The notes beneath the pieces are model-generated. The model was given only the letters and a program-made list of their open reading frames with translations, did not search any database and was not told the origin of the DNA. Positions 1 through 13,100 of a stretch of DNA of 64,000 nt are shown piece by piece. The position numbers were made by a program, and so were the translations under genes. Source of the stretch: Helopsaltes ochotensis (Eukaryota > Chordata > Aves > Passeriformes > Locustellidae); contig VXBM01000017.1 of NCBI GenBank assembly GCA_013400155.1, positions 2,703,829 to 2,767,828 of the forward strand, given 5' to 3'. Positions within the stretch are counted from its first letter, which is position 1, and each line of letters starts with the position of its first letter.

Positions 1-3000
1 CGGGTTGAGAGCACAGGGTGGGGAGACATATATGCACAGGCAAATGCAGCACTGATGACACGAGAGTGATCAGAGAACCACAATGTTCACAAAACTGTCC
101 ATGGGTAATAAATCAGCTCCATTTGTGGGTTTTGATTGCAGGGATTCAGCTGGTTTGCATGACACAATCAGTCTTGCCTTTGGTGACTCCTTCAGAACTG
201 GGCTAGCTACAGTATTTATCACCAGCTAATGTTTTTTACTCATTTCATAATCATTACAAATATCGTTCACATTGCCTTCTCAAAGTTTCCTAGAATCACA
301 GCCATGATGGTGAGGGATCTGTCAGTGCCATTAAGATTTTTTTTTCCCCCAGAGATAGTCAACACCATTAATGAGCTTAGATTGTCTGCAGGGGAATCTA
401 CTTGGTACAAGGGTTGCCTGCAATTGTACTAACTAATGTGATTTATTTGTGTTTTGCAATATAGGATCCAAAATTCACTTAGTTCACAGCATGCAGACAG
501 CAAAGTTACTATCTCGCTTAAAATCCCATTCTTTCTGATTCCTCCACGCTTAGTTTTTGCTGACTCATAAGCAACTTCCACGGTGCAAGAGTATGTTGAT
601 CTTCAGCAATAGGCAACGGCATACACAGACACAGAGTCTCCAGCTTGGTAAGACTTGCATGTGTCAGAGATGTGGGATCAGGCAACCACAAATAGCTCCC
701 TGCAGCCTTGGTGGGGCAGAGAGCCCAGCCCTTAATACATGCTTTTAGCGTATCTGCTGAGAAGTGAAACTCCCTTCCTTCACACTCACCACAGCACAAA
801 GGTAATTTGAATCCTACAAAAGGCATGCCAAAAATCAAATTTTTCCATCAACAGAGAAAATGAGGAATGTGTGTATCAGGTCTGTTGGGCTCAAAGGGGG
901 AGATGATTAATCACCAGCAAGGGAGGATGACTATAGATGGCAAGTCAGCATCTCTTAAGTATTTTGTTTTTCCTCCCCATATCCCTTTCTCCTTTTAAAA
1001 TGAATTCTAAGAGATTGTTTACAGGAGAGTCCCCTCTGCATGCTTTGGCATCTTGTCTGAAGTCAGCAAGTCACAGTCTTTCTGCCAGCATTCAGAAAAC
1101 ACTGGTCTAGAAAACAGAACCTACCTTAAAGACAAACCAAGAAGTACAGTGTTTCAGGAGTAGCTGTAGGTGAAGCCTTGGAGAAGGACTGAGATGGCCC
1201 ATTAAGGGTAAGTGAATGGAATCCCAGCCTCAGTGAACCCACTGAGTATCTTTGCCCCATCAGAGTACATTTTTTTCTCACCAAATTTCTGTCAAAATTC
1301 TCAGGATTTCATCAGAAATTTTTGCACTTCTAGAGTCTGCTGTTGATGAAAGCTTCTGCTGTGATCCACTCAGGCCATACAGTCCAAGAATAAATGACTC
1401 AACATAAGGGATGAACAGAAGGCAAGCCATGGTAAGTGGTGGCCTAGTGATGCTGTGCTTTTTTAACCCCAGAGTTAACCCCCAAGTCACGGAAAGTAGT
1501 ACAAACCCCATATGAAAACAACACAGTATTAACTACAAGACCTATGCTGGTGAGATACTGCACTTGGATTTAAATGTAAAACTGACGTTTTTATGCAACT
1601 ACAGTCATTAAGAGTCAGGTAATATTCACTGAATAACAGAGCTGTTAATGTTTGCACCCAGACAAAACTCTTGCTCAGATCAGTTCCTGCCCTATGGTTT
1701 CAGTTGAACACACAGTTTTCCATTCTATCTTAAACTCTTGACTGGAAGTGAGGTATTTCCTTTAGTACTATTATATTGAGACCAAGATCTACATCATTTA
1801 TAAAGAATTCCAGATTCGCAGGGAAACACTATAAAAGTGTGAAAGAGCAGCCTTTTCTTTTAGGTAAGAGAAGAGCCAAAACCCACTAAGCTTCTTTCAG
1901 AAGATTTTATGCTGTCATTTTGATCCTGAATGGGCAGAAATACTAATAAAGCCAGTGATTTTCCTCCTCCAAAGGAAAGGTTTTAAGTGGTTTTGATGAA
2001 AAGTGTACATACATCTGGTTCTCTGGTACAAACCTGTTCTTTAACCTTAGTGCTGGGCACATGGGGAGAACACCACATGCATAGCAGAAAGGAGTGGTGC
2101 TGGGTAAGAGGTGGCCCTCTATAGATCAAGGGAGCTCACCCTCTGTGGTGCATCCTAGGGTGCTGTGCAATGTAACAGACACTGCAGGGCTAGCGCTGAC
2201 CTTTCTTTCTTCCAGAAACACTAATCGTTGGCCCTAGGACCTAAGCAGGAATAACCAGGAGCCATAAACAATTGGGACACTACTGGGTGAGTGCAGCTTA
2301 TCAGTCACTATAGTAGTGCTCATGTGGAAACAACCTCACATCAGTAAATCTGGCTTACAGCAAAAAGACAAAGAAATCTGAGCACTGGGGACTGATATAA
2401 GTAGGTGCCAGTAGGAGGGTTCAGGACATGTTGTACAGACTATTTGTAGAGACATGTTTCTGGCATTCTGAGTCCATAAATAATGTTTACAAAAAGGTAT
2501 TAGGTACCTTCCCCAAGGGCTGCTAGAAAAAAGGAATAAACAGACCAGAAGGAGCTTAGGCACATTCCAGTTTGGGGAGGAGAAAGAGGCTGCAAAGACA
2601 ACTCTAGCATACTTGTTATGGTACCTTTATGAAACATTTGCCTTTTTTACCCAGAGGGCAGGGGTGAGAGAAATATGATCCCTTGCTCTGACAATAGTAG
2701 AGATTGAATGCTGCATCTGGATGGACTGCACTCTCTTGTCTTGGAGCCACTCCTACAAAGGTGTCCTAAGCTGGACTGACAGCAGCCAGAGGGGTTTCTG
2801 GCAGCTGCTCATATCCCAGAGAAATGGCAGGTATATGAACCGATCTCATCAAACTTGGGAAAAAGCTGGGAATGAGGAAAATACTTGGATTTGCACAAAC
2901 AAATCTTGCCTTGCTCCATTCTTATTTACAAGGTTGATCCAGGACAAAAAAATCACCTCTTCAACCCAAACAAAGCAGCACCATGCAGAGAGCATGGCAA

Positions 3001-4054
3001 GTCTGCTGATGTCCTTGCTGTGATCTCACTGGGGCTTCGAAGCGCACTCAGTTTAAAGAAATGGATTGCGATGATAAAAGAGAATTATCTTTGCTTTACC
3101 CTCATATGCTTAGTAAACTCCCATGAAAACTTAGCAAATTCCCCCTGCTGCTTCCCCAAATGTCTGTGTCTCAGGCCCAAACTCAGTTATTCCTTTAATC
3201 CTGTGCAGGAGATCCAAGATCAAAGTTGGTGGGGCTTTGTTTCATCGAAGCTATTCCCAGCACCATCCCTGGAATTCAGACAGCTGCTGGTTTTCATTCT
3301 TCAGCCATAGGCTAGCCAGATCTGACACTCCAGTGTTAACCCTTGTTTTTGGCATGAATTTTGAATGGAGTCTTGTCTCCTGAAAACTTCCCTGCTCTTT
3401 GGTGGATGACTCACCTTCACTGTGGTACTCCATGGAAATAAATTACTTGCTTCATGGGTACCAAAATTCCAGTGGCAAAGAAAGGGATCCCTGTGGAATC
3501 TAGGATCCTCTGAGATGTGAGGTGATCTCTATCCATTATATTATCCCTGGGAGAGGGAGAGAAGAATGAAAACATGAAACATTTCCCGGAAAAAACAAGA
3601 CCAGCCCTGTATTTAATCAAAATATTTTGTTTTGTTCCACTTGTAACTATTTCCATCCAATGAAAAAATACTTTAACAAAGAAAATAACAGTTCCCTTCC
3701 ATGGACAAGCAAAATAAGAAGTCATGTCAGTTCCTGTACAATGCTACAGGAATGTGAAGGTGACATATTTCTAATGCTGTGTTGAAATTGTCTTTACTTG
3801 TATTGCAGTAATACTGAACACATAAGTTTAGGTTAAATGATCTAATTTCAGTGTTTATTAGGGTAGTGGTGAGAAAACCCAAGATTTGTGGGGAAAAAAG
3901 CTGAGGTGACACTTCATTTCCCCTGAAACTCGTGAGAATGTGAATATGAACACTGATTACATCCACATGATTGACTAGGACAGAGGTTCCAAAAAGATGA
4001 AGACTAGCCTGAGAGCCCAGGGAATTATTGCCATTGCCATCTATGCTGGTACCT

Positions 4055-4060
<6 letters not shown>
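1..4060. other. Intergenic, no gene recognised
   Basis: No open frame here is bounded by convincing splice sites or resembles a protein family I know; the longest frames are about 140 codons and have no recognisable composition. Base composition is ordinary for bird intergenic DNA. No RNA gene or intact mobile element was seen. Confidence 0.6.

Positions 4061-4108
<48 letters not shown>
4061..4108. repeat. Poly-T run of about 48 bases
   Basis: An uninterrupted run of T. On the minus strand this is a long poly-A, as left by a retroposed RNA, but the sequence beside it (from 4109 onward, read on the minus strand) has no obvious polyadenylation signal or gene similarity. It may be a simple homopolymer expansion. 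Length may vary between individuals or be affected by sequencing error. Confidence 0.9.
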
Positions 4109-4112
<4 letters not shown>

Positions 4113-7100
4113 GGACACCCTAGTTTTCACATGGGAGAAAGAGATAAACAGGAAAAAAAACCCTCATTCTTCTACAAGACTCGCTTTTACATTCAAATGA
4201 TTGTCTCATAATCAAGACAATAAATTGCAGGTATACCTTGGTTGTAGTTTATTGAGATCCCATGCCAGACAAAGGCTCTCTGTATGTTTGCTATAATTAC
4301 CATGTTCCTAAAGAAGGTAACAGTTTATGCAGGTTTACTACAATGCCTGACTACCCTCCCTTCCCTGTGCCTCAGGTATCTGAACTTTGTATTCCCCACA
4401 GAAAAGTGGAAATAACCTTGAAGACCTCTTCAAAACTGCTTCAAAACACATTGAGATCTACTGGTGAAACAGCAGTAGAAAAACATTGTCACTTCCATAT
4501 GTTGGGATATTTTTTCCCAGAGCTTTCAGACATTCAGCATGACAGTTGCATTTTCCTGCCTAGAACAGGCCAACCATTTTCTCTTCAATACCAGCTGACT
4601 TCAGTGCCCAGGTGAAAAGGGGCCTGTAAGTCATGGACATCACTACTTGCTTTTAAATTATTTTCCACCAAAGAACATTATGCTAGTTTCTGCACTGTCT
4701 TGGTGTAAATCCTGCTTCCTGGCACTTTCTCTGCACCTCACCCATCCAACTCAACAGGTATATTTTCATACCCTCTAGCAACAGATACTTTCTGGAGGAG
4801 CTAGTGTCTGCCAAGTGTGGTTTAATACTAATTAATTCAGGCTCCTTGCCATTTTCTCCTCCAACTCAAAACCAAATGCACACCAATCACATATATTTTT
4901 CAGTAGCACATCATCTGGCTGAATCAAAATATGCCACTGAGATCCATCTGCAAGGCCCTTTGCTGCAGAATTCTACTGCCTGCTTGTCAGACAGGTGTGA
5001 CGTTTCAGGACCCAACTGACATTGACTTAAAGCCCTGTTAGTGTGTTTTGCAGCAGAAAGCATGGCTAGTTTGTAAGTGGTGGGAAATCAGCATCTGTTT
5101 TGAGGAAAAGGGTGATTTTGAAAAGGTAGAGTTTGCCCAAGGTGTGCCTACTCAACACAGGAAGAGATGTTTGGGAAGCACCACTGTAAGAATCAGGAGG
5201 CTGGTCTGCTGCGTGGCTTGTGGGATGGACAGAGAACAGGGATGTAAAGCTCTCTCTTGCAGGAGGCCAGCATCTTGATAAGAGAAGAAGGAAGACTATT
5301 CATTGCTTTTTGTGAGAAGAAAGCAGGGTGCCCAGGTCTTCACCGAAACACCAGGAAGAAATCACAAATTTTGTCTGAGATACTTAAACCTGCTGGTACC
5401 AAACCTCATATTTCTCATGGAGAGCTCCACCTCCTCCCCCCTCTGAGTACTACTGACATTGCAAAATCTTTTGCTAACCACAATTCTTTCCACATAATAT
5501 TTTCTGTGCCAGCAGAGAACTCTGATCTAGTCTGGGAGGTCAGCACCATCCTTTTAGAGCTTTCAGCTACAAGTATGATGGCTTGCAAGAATCCAGCAGT
5601 TAAAACTGATCAAGTAACCATAAAAGTTTATATCTATGACAAAGAATATCCTAAAAAAAACCCCAGTCAGCTACTAACTAAAACTGTCTTTCTTGTCTAG
5701 CTTTGTCTGTGTTATTACCCCCCCTTTCTCCACCCATGGCTTTTAAAGATTACCTCTCTTTCTCTTAGAGCTTTCTCAAAGTATTAATGAGCTACACAAT
5801 CCAAATCTGTACTAAAGCTCTGAAAATGTTCAGTTGTTCAGGTATAGGGCTTGGTTATGTTATATATCAAAATTGCCGGGTCATTAGCTCTCATGTTAGG
5901 ATAGCAAGTGAGTTACAAACTCATGTGCATATGTGCCATGATGGATTTTCTCTAATTGCCTTTTTCTGAATTCTGATGGTTGTGAGTCATTGCAGGTAGG
6001 AATTTATATAGCCAGAAAGGTTAAATATAAATATATCAATATATTGTCCACCAATAGAGACCATTATATGAAGAGAAATGCCAGGGATTTTCAGAGTTAA
6101 GGAATATTTCTATTCCAAGTGGACAAACATGTAACGCTACCTGCAAGTCTTGCTGATAAGAATGTGCAGACAGTTGGGTTAGTGCTGGAGCCAGGAACGT
6201 TACACCAAATCTGATGCAGAGTGAGGGTGTACTGCTGTGGCTGCTCTGCCCTCAGCACTCAGGAGCAACCTGGCCACTCAGCACAGCTCAGCAGCCTCCC
6301 AGCATAACCACCTATGATCCCTCAAGCTTCTTTCTGTGCTGTGGAATTATACCGTTCCACCTTTTCAAAAAGCAAGAGTTCTTCATTTAAAAAAATCCTC
6401 TACAGTATGATCCTGCAGACCTGTTCTGTCTTCACAGGAATATCCACAGAAGCTTGGGGATTTTCACTGACTTTCATCTTTGCTTGGGCCAAGTCACCTA
6501 CAAATACAAGGACAATTACAACAAAGTCTTGCTATTTCTGAGGTTCGCGGTGGCCAGGATGAGCGACTGCTGGCAGCACACTGTCCCCCGTTCCTGCCAT
6601 CAGGGATATGTGAAAGGACACTAGTCAAGGTATCCGCTTCATCCACAAGAGTAACAGGGATATCCCTCGGTACAGCAGCTCCCTGGTGTTTCAGCTAAAG
6701 GTCCCAAACCTGCCTTCAGCATGGGGAAACGGGAACAGTGGAAAGGGGCACTGCTGGCTTCCCACATCCCCTCCTTTTCCCTGCTCATTCCCTTACCGAA
6801 TCCTCCCCCAGCCTTATCACATTCCCTCCATTCCTCTCATCGCCCTCTGAGCTTGCCTCTGAAACGCTGAGCCTGTGCTGCTGCCATCCACTGGCTTCCC
6901 AATCCCCTTGCTCAGACCTGTGCCATGGGGTTCCTGGCCACTGCAGTGAGAGGGGTGGGGGAACCTTCACCTCCCACTTATTGTCTTCTGCCACAGCTCT
7001 AAAAAAAATGTATTCACTCCCTATCCATCTCTGCTCTTGACAGCACCACACAACCCCCCTTCTTCTTGATGCTATCTGTTTACAATAACTCAGTTTCCAT

Positions 7101-10100
7101 AAAATCTCCTCCACTTATTCCTCACTGAAGTCTCTTATCTTATCTTGCAAACCTGACTTGACATCAGGCAGTTTGGTGTTTATATGAAAAAAGGGTTTGG
7201 CTTTTAAAACAGTTCAACAGCCGCAAACAGAACTAAGTCTTCAGAATAGCTTAGCCTGCATTTTTGGGCACTAAAATGAGAAGCCAGCTTTTCCAAGAAG
7301 GCTCTTTGTAATGGTGTGCTTTGAAAATATTACTTTAAATATCCCTAAAACAGTTAGATGTGGAGCCTTTGCTGAAAAGTCAGAATCTAGCTTGGTGTCT
7401 CCCTGGCAGCCAAGCTCACCTGAAATCTGCTCTGCAGCCTTTTGCAGCTCTTACAAGCCCTTCCCTGGTCTCCTGCTGCCTCCTTAACCTGCACAACACA
7501 ACGCAGGTTATCAGGGCAAGGGTAAGGCTGGCCCCTGCTGATTTTGACAGACTGGAGCTTGATTGATTCACTTTGCAAACTTGGGACAATACTTTGTTAT
7601 GTTTTTGCCTGTTGCTTTACATTGAAATTATCTTGAGAGTAAGCAAATTGTGCTACCAGACTTTAGTTCACCTGGTTTCAAAGTTGAGTCATCTGGAGGT
7701 CAGGATTTTTTTGTTTTCATTTCTTTTTTCTTTAAGAGCACCACCAAGAACTCTGGGGAAGGTACCAGCAAAAGCTGTCTTTATACAAAACCACAAAAAA
7801 CACATATGCCCATTATTTTTACTTGGCATGGAAACTTATGTGTCAGTTCAATTGTATTGGCTTTCACAAAGAATAGTTGTGCAGTGACTGTTTGGGTGTA
7901 CAACAGTTCAGTGACATCTGTCCTCCATCCCATGAGATGCGGAACACCGCAAAGTCATGAAATGATCTATCACAAACCTCCTGTTATTTCAGGATACGGA
8001 AATATCTCCTAAGTGCTGTATATAGACTACGGATTCATCATGAGCCAACCTGGAAATTTCAGTCTGAGCAGCACTCTTAAATTAGTAAGTGCAGGGAAGT
8101 CTGCAGTAAAACAGCAGACTGTCTCCAGTCATCCCACACTAAACAAGAATACAAACAGAAGTAGAATTTTATAGATAAAAGCACAAATAGCACTGCTAAG
8201 TTAAAAATCACAAAGGTCCCAACCCCTGAAAGTTCTGGGGAGTATTTAATTTTTTACAGTGGGCTTAGAGCATATCTGAACAGAGGGGCTATGAATATAT
8301 CACTGGCATTTCCCATCTGGATTTAGAAGACCCCTGCTTTGGGGTTGGTTTGGAAAGGAAGAAATGTCTCTTCATGACAAACTTGCTTTATTTAGTCTGG
8401 GAAGCCACGGTCACTTGCTGCTCGTAGAAACAATTTAATACAGACTCGCAACTTTAATACTCAGGCTGCTTTACAAAATGGAAACAGGTTTTTTCCCTCT
8501 TTTCTCAGCTAGGGAGATGAAAAGCAAAGAACACTGAACCAATGTGCTGAGGAGGGAGAGCACCTCACTGCTGGTGCCATACCTGAGCTCCTGTGCCCAT
8601 TCTGTCACATGAAGAGGTGCCAGATGTGGGGACACACAGCAGCAGTCACCTGGTGCCGCACACAGTCATACACAGACTGTGATGTAACATCCACAGCACG
8701 TTACCAACCTCAGTTCACAAACAGTGGAGCCACAGATATCCTCCGGGATGTCCAGAGGAAATACACACCCAAGAACTGGATATCAGAGCTGTACACAAAT
8801 GAAAGAGCATTGATGTGGCTTCAGCAAGAGATTTTTTAAATAACAGGTCTTCAGAAACATATGCTATTTGTAAAGTATGTCCTGAGGTCATCCAGACAGG
8901 TCCTTGACTAGTGAACATATCTGCTCATCAAGGACAGTTGTTTCCAACATTTTTCAGCCTGGGAAGCCCTGTATACTTTACCAGTGAAGGTCAGGTCTCA
9001 TGCAGTATATTTGAATTTGCTTTCCTCAGTTACTCCTCCCCAGGAACTGGAACAGCCAGATCCACAGGAACTGACAACCACTTCTCAAGGCCAAGCTTAC
9101 AGTATCTTTTTTTAGGGAGATCCCATGTGGCAACTCCTAGTGCTTAGTGATTCTTCTGAATCCTGGGACAAGTGAGCTCCATCATTTCACTCAATGGGGG
9201 AAATCCAGGCTCATACACTGCATGTCAACAATCCTCTGCTCCCATTTTTTTTAGAAGGTGTACAATAATGTACACTTTCCAAGATGTATATTGTTCCTCC
9301 TACAACAATGCTCCCCCTCCAAGCAGGAAACGGTAAATTCTGTAATCATACCGTGAAAGTGCAATTATGAGTACAATTAAGGTGAAATATAGCTCTATTG
9401 AAGTTAGTGGGAGTTTTATTATTAGCTAAAGTTTCACCACTGTGTTTCAGATGGATAGTTATTCAAACAAAGAAGCCATTATTTAATCAAAATTACATTT
9501 ATAATGCAGTATTACAATCACATTCAAACATTCGGGACATATTTACTTTAATCAGTTCTAGTTAAATTGTTATAGGAAAAAGGAAAAAGATTTAGCTCTA
9601 CTGGTGAGTGCACATATATCCAGGGGAAAAGCAATGCAAATTGTCCAGGATCTCAGTAAGTGCTACTTGTACTTCTTAAACTCTGACAGTGTTTTAGCAA
9701 GTCACATCTAACTCCTCTGTTCTACTCCACTGAAACGGATTGTTCTAAAATGAGAGTGAGCATTTCCGAACTAAAGCAACTGCAGCATTTACAGTGATGT
9801 AATGTTTGCAACAAGGTAAATGAAACAGTGATTGATAAACCCTCAGCCCCTTTAATTGCGGTTTTTAGCACCATTTTCACAGCTACTGGGATTCCCTAGG
9901 CATTAAAAGCAAAGAAGCAAAGAGGCTGAGGGATGCTCTGGATACTCTCACACCCCATCTCTGGGCCAGGATAAAGTGTTGGCACATGGCTGGCAGACCC
10001 TGCCCAGCCTGGCTTCTTCCCAGCAACAGATCAAGTGAGGGTGGATGTGGGCTGTTCAGCTTAGCAAGGACCACACAGGACACTCGATGAGGAGAAGGAC

Positions 10101-13100
10101 CCAAAAGAGGGCCTTTGTTTATTCTTTCTTTCTTAAGTAGACCGCAGGTCCATGCTAGGGATTGGATGAGAAGGTGAACACCTCTCATCTCCAATTGGCT
10201 CAGCTGACGGTCAGTCAGTACAATTTGCATTTAAAGGTACGTGATGTTTACAATCCATTTCCTAAAACAAACCTTATCTTTACAGATACACCAGCGTGAG
10301 AATAGCAAAGCACTGCCTAAACATTGAGAATTCTGACTCCATTCTAAAAGCTAAGAAACGCATCAGAAGGCTGCAAAAATCAGGGCAACAGGTGGAGGGT
10401 ACACATTTTTAGGCATTGGGCAGAGTCATGATGGGGATAGAAAACCAGGTCAAGCCCAGGCCTGGCTGGAGCTTTACAGCCCTGCTAACACCTCAGAGAG
10501 TGAAAAGGGAGGCCCGGATCAACAAGAGCACTCTTTTGAGTTCCTCCTCATCACCTTTTCACACAATTTCATGGTGGAAAACTCCTCGACTCTTCCCTCA
10601 TATCTTCTTTTTTGTCATGGTCCCTTGGATTGCTATCTAGTTTTACAAGTCTCCTCATGACAAAGCAGAACATAGAAGTATCGTGCCCTTCCAAAGTGAC
10701 TCTGATCATGACTTGTCCTTTGTCAGGGCCACAAAAGCAACCCTCTGGCACCCCCAGGACACCAAGGTCCCAGCAGAAGAGTAAGGCACCTCCTTGTCAC
10801 ACCCAGCTCAGCTTGCCTGCTTGCTTGCTTCCTTCCTTGTTGCCACTGGTCCTCAAGAACCTCTACTACTTTTCCTGCTACTCACCAGCTCTCCAGCATC
10901 ACTCCTCTGTCTTCTTCCACTCACACTTGACTGCCTCACCAGTGTCTGGCCCCAAGGTGCTCACCACTGCCCTGCTGCCCATCCCATCCTAAACCAGGCA
11001 CTGTCCTCTCGTGGCTGAGACCTGCAGCATATTGTCTCAGACACCTGACCTAAAACCACTGGTGGAGAAGGATGCAGGTGTTGTGGGGTGAGGAACGGGG
11101 ACCCCCTCTGTATCTGCATCACCACCATCCAGCCTGAAGCATCACAGAAGGAAAACAGAGGGTTTGAGTTGTGCTATAACCCAGAAAGCAGCCAGCACAG
11201 CAGAGTACAATGCAGCTCAGCCTGCCTTTGGAAGGTGTTGATGAGGTATCCTAGCTTGACCCTTGGCTGAGAAAAGTGTGGACCCTGAGGGCAAGTAGTT
11301 CACAGGAAAGCAAGGGGAGCTGCCCTGGCTCTTCAGGCCTAGAGAGCAGTGACTGAGTTTAAGCACTTGTTTTAGCATCTTTTAACATCAGTCAGCCCTT
11401 CAGCCGAATTCAGTGAGCACAAAGGTGCTTCCATTGTGCACCAGAGGAATTAATGTGCCTGGCAAGCTACTGGCCTTACTTCCCAGGGCAGAGTTCTGGG
11501 CAGCTGTTTCCCATGTGGTTCACCAGGGCTCCTTTCACAGCAGGGTGGAGTGGGGACCACATACCTGCTTCAGGATTCAAACACACCAGGCATTTGAGAC
11601 TTCTCTGCTCTTAAAAGGTTGGTGGACATACCAACAAGCAGAACTGGTGCTGAGCCATGTGGCAACTTTTTCTTGTGCTCTGTGTTTGGGGAATTGCCTG
11701 GGGCAGCAGCATCCTTAGGAGTGGCAGAGAAGATGCAGAGGGGTTTTGCTTGTACAGGCAGGGTTTGGTCATTTTGAGTATCAAGTGTTAATAAGTGTTA
11801 ATTAAGTAAAGGAAGAGCAAAAACTGAAATGTATTTAGACTGTGACAAGTGTCTGGAGCAAGACATAAGATTTGCAAAAGTTAACACATTACCTCTAACA
11901 GAGTCAAGAGGTACTACCCCAAGAAGCTATTTTTTGCACCATAAGTGCACTGCAGTGAAACAACTTCCTTTTATGTGACCCCAAACCTTCACCTGGACAA
12001 GCTGTACATATGCAGGCCACTGCTAAGTTAGCAAGAGAACCATTTACAGGAAGCTGTAGTCTTCTGGAAACTTCCGCTTCCAGGAATACAGATATCATGC
12101 AATTCCTCTTTGAACCCACACCTCTTTTTTTTCCCCTTGAGCTGTCCCTCCTGTGAGGGGCTGCTGGCTGAGGCAGCACGGGCTTCCCTGACCCATGCCT
12201 GCTGACACCCTGCCTGGCACCAGGCTCAGCAGGGCAACAGCCCCATGATACTCCCAAGCTGGCACTGACACCCTCATGCAGAAAGTGCTGCGAGTCCTCA
12301 CTTAAATGACTGTGCAGTTAATACTGCACTGCTGGCATAGCGGGCTGGGCAAAAGTAGCTAAAACCTGAAAAAGAAAAAAACCCATACAGTCACCCATCA
12401 GGCACAGGTCCAAGCCAAGCCTGATGGATGATGCACAGAACATATCCTCCCTGTCCTTTCTCGGCTGCTAGGGGATATCCCCATAACACGATATTAAATT
12501 CACTCATTTTCCCACACTGTCACACAGATATCCAATGCCCTTCTGCCTGCTACATCCCGAAACCTTGCTTGTACTCAAGTGAAAGAAAACATATTTAAGT
12601 CAAGAAGGTGATTGCATTGCACAGAGTCCTTTTGTGCCATGCTGCAGGTGTACAAAACAAACCAGGAGGTAATCAGGCAATCTGTCCAGATCCAGCCTTT
12701 AACTAAGGGGTCAAGGAATGGGATTGAAAACAAGGTCTAATATGTATGTATGATGAAAGGTTGACAGTTATTTCATTGTGTGCTTTAGTGTGAAAACCAC
12801 AGTGACAATGATACTGGAATGTGTTTTTCGTCACCATGAATACTTCATGCCAGGTGGAGAGACCTTTTACATGCATGAGAAATCCTGTGCTTTGGGGGCT
12901 GCACAACTTAAAGAAGATGGGCCCTGAAACTACTTGTAAAAATCCTGTTCTCCCAGACAAGCTGTGGCAGAATGATATGAAGTTATTTGCATGTGGGACA
13001 TGCCTAAAGCAAAACAACAGAGGAACACTTCTCCCAACCTCACCTCACCTGTGCAGAGCTGCACCTGCTCAGGGATCTGTCCTGCTACTGCATATTTTGG

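Noticed and set aside
5257..5700. 147-codon frame preceded by a CTTGCAG acceptor-like site
   Set aside because: The acceptor resemblance is common by chance and no partner exon or family match was found.
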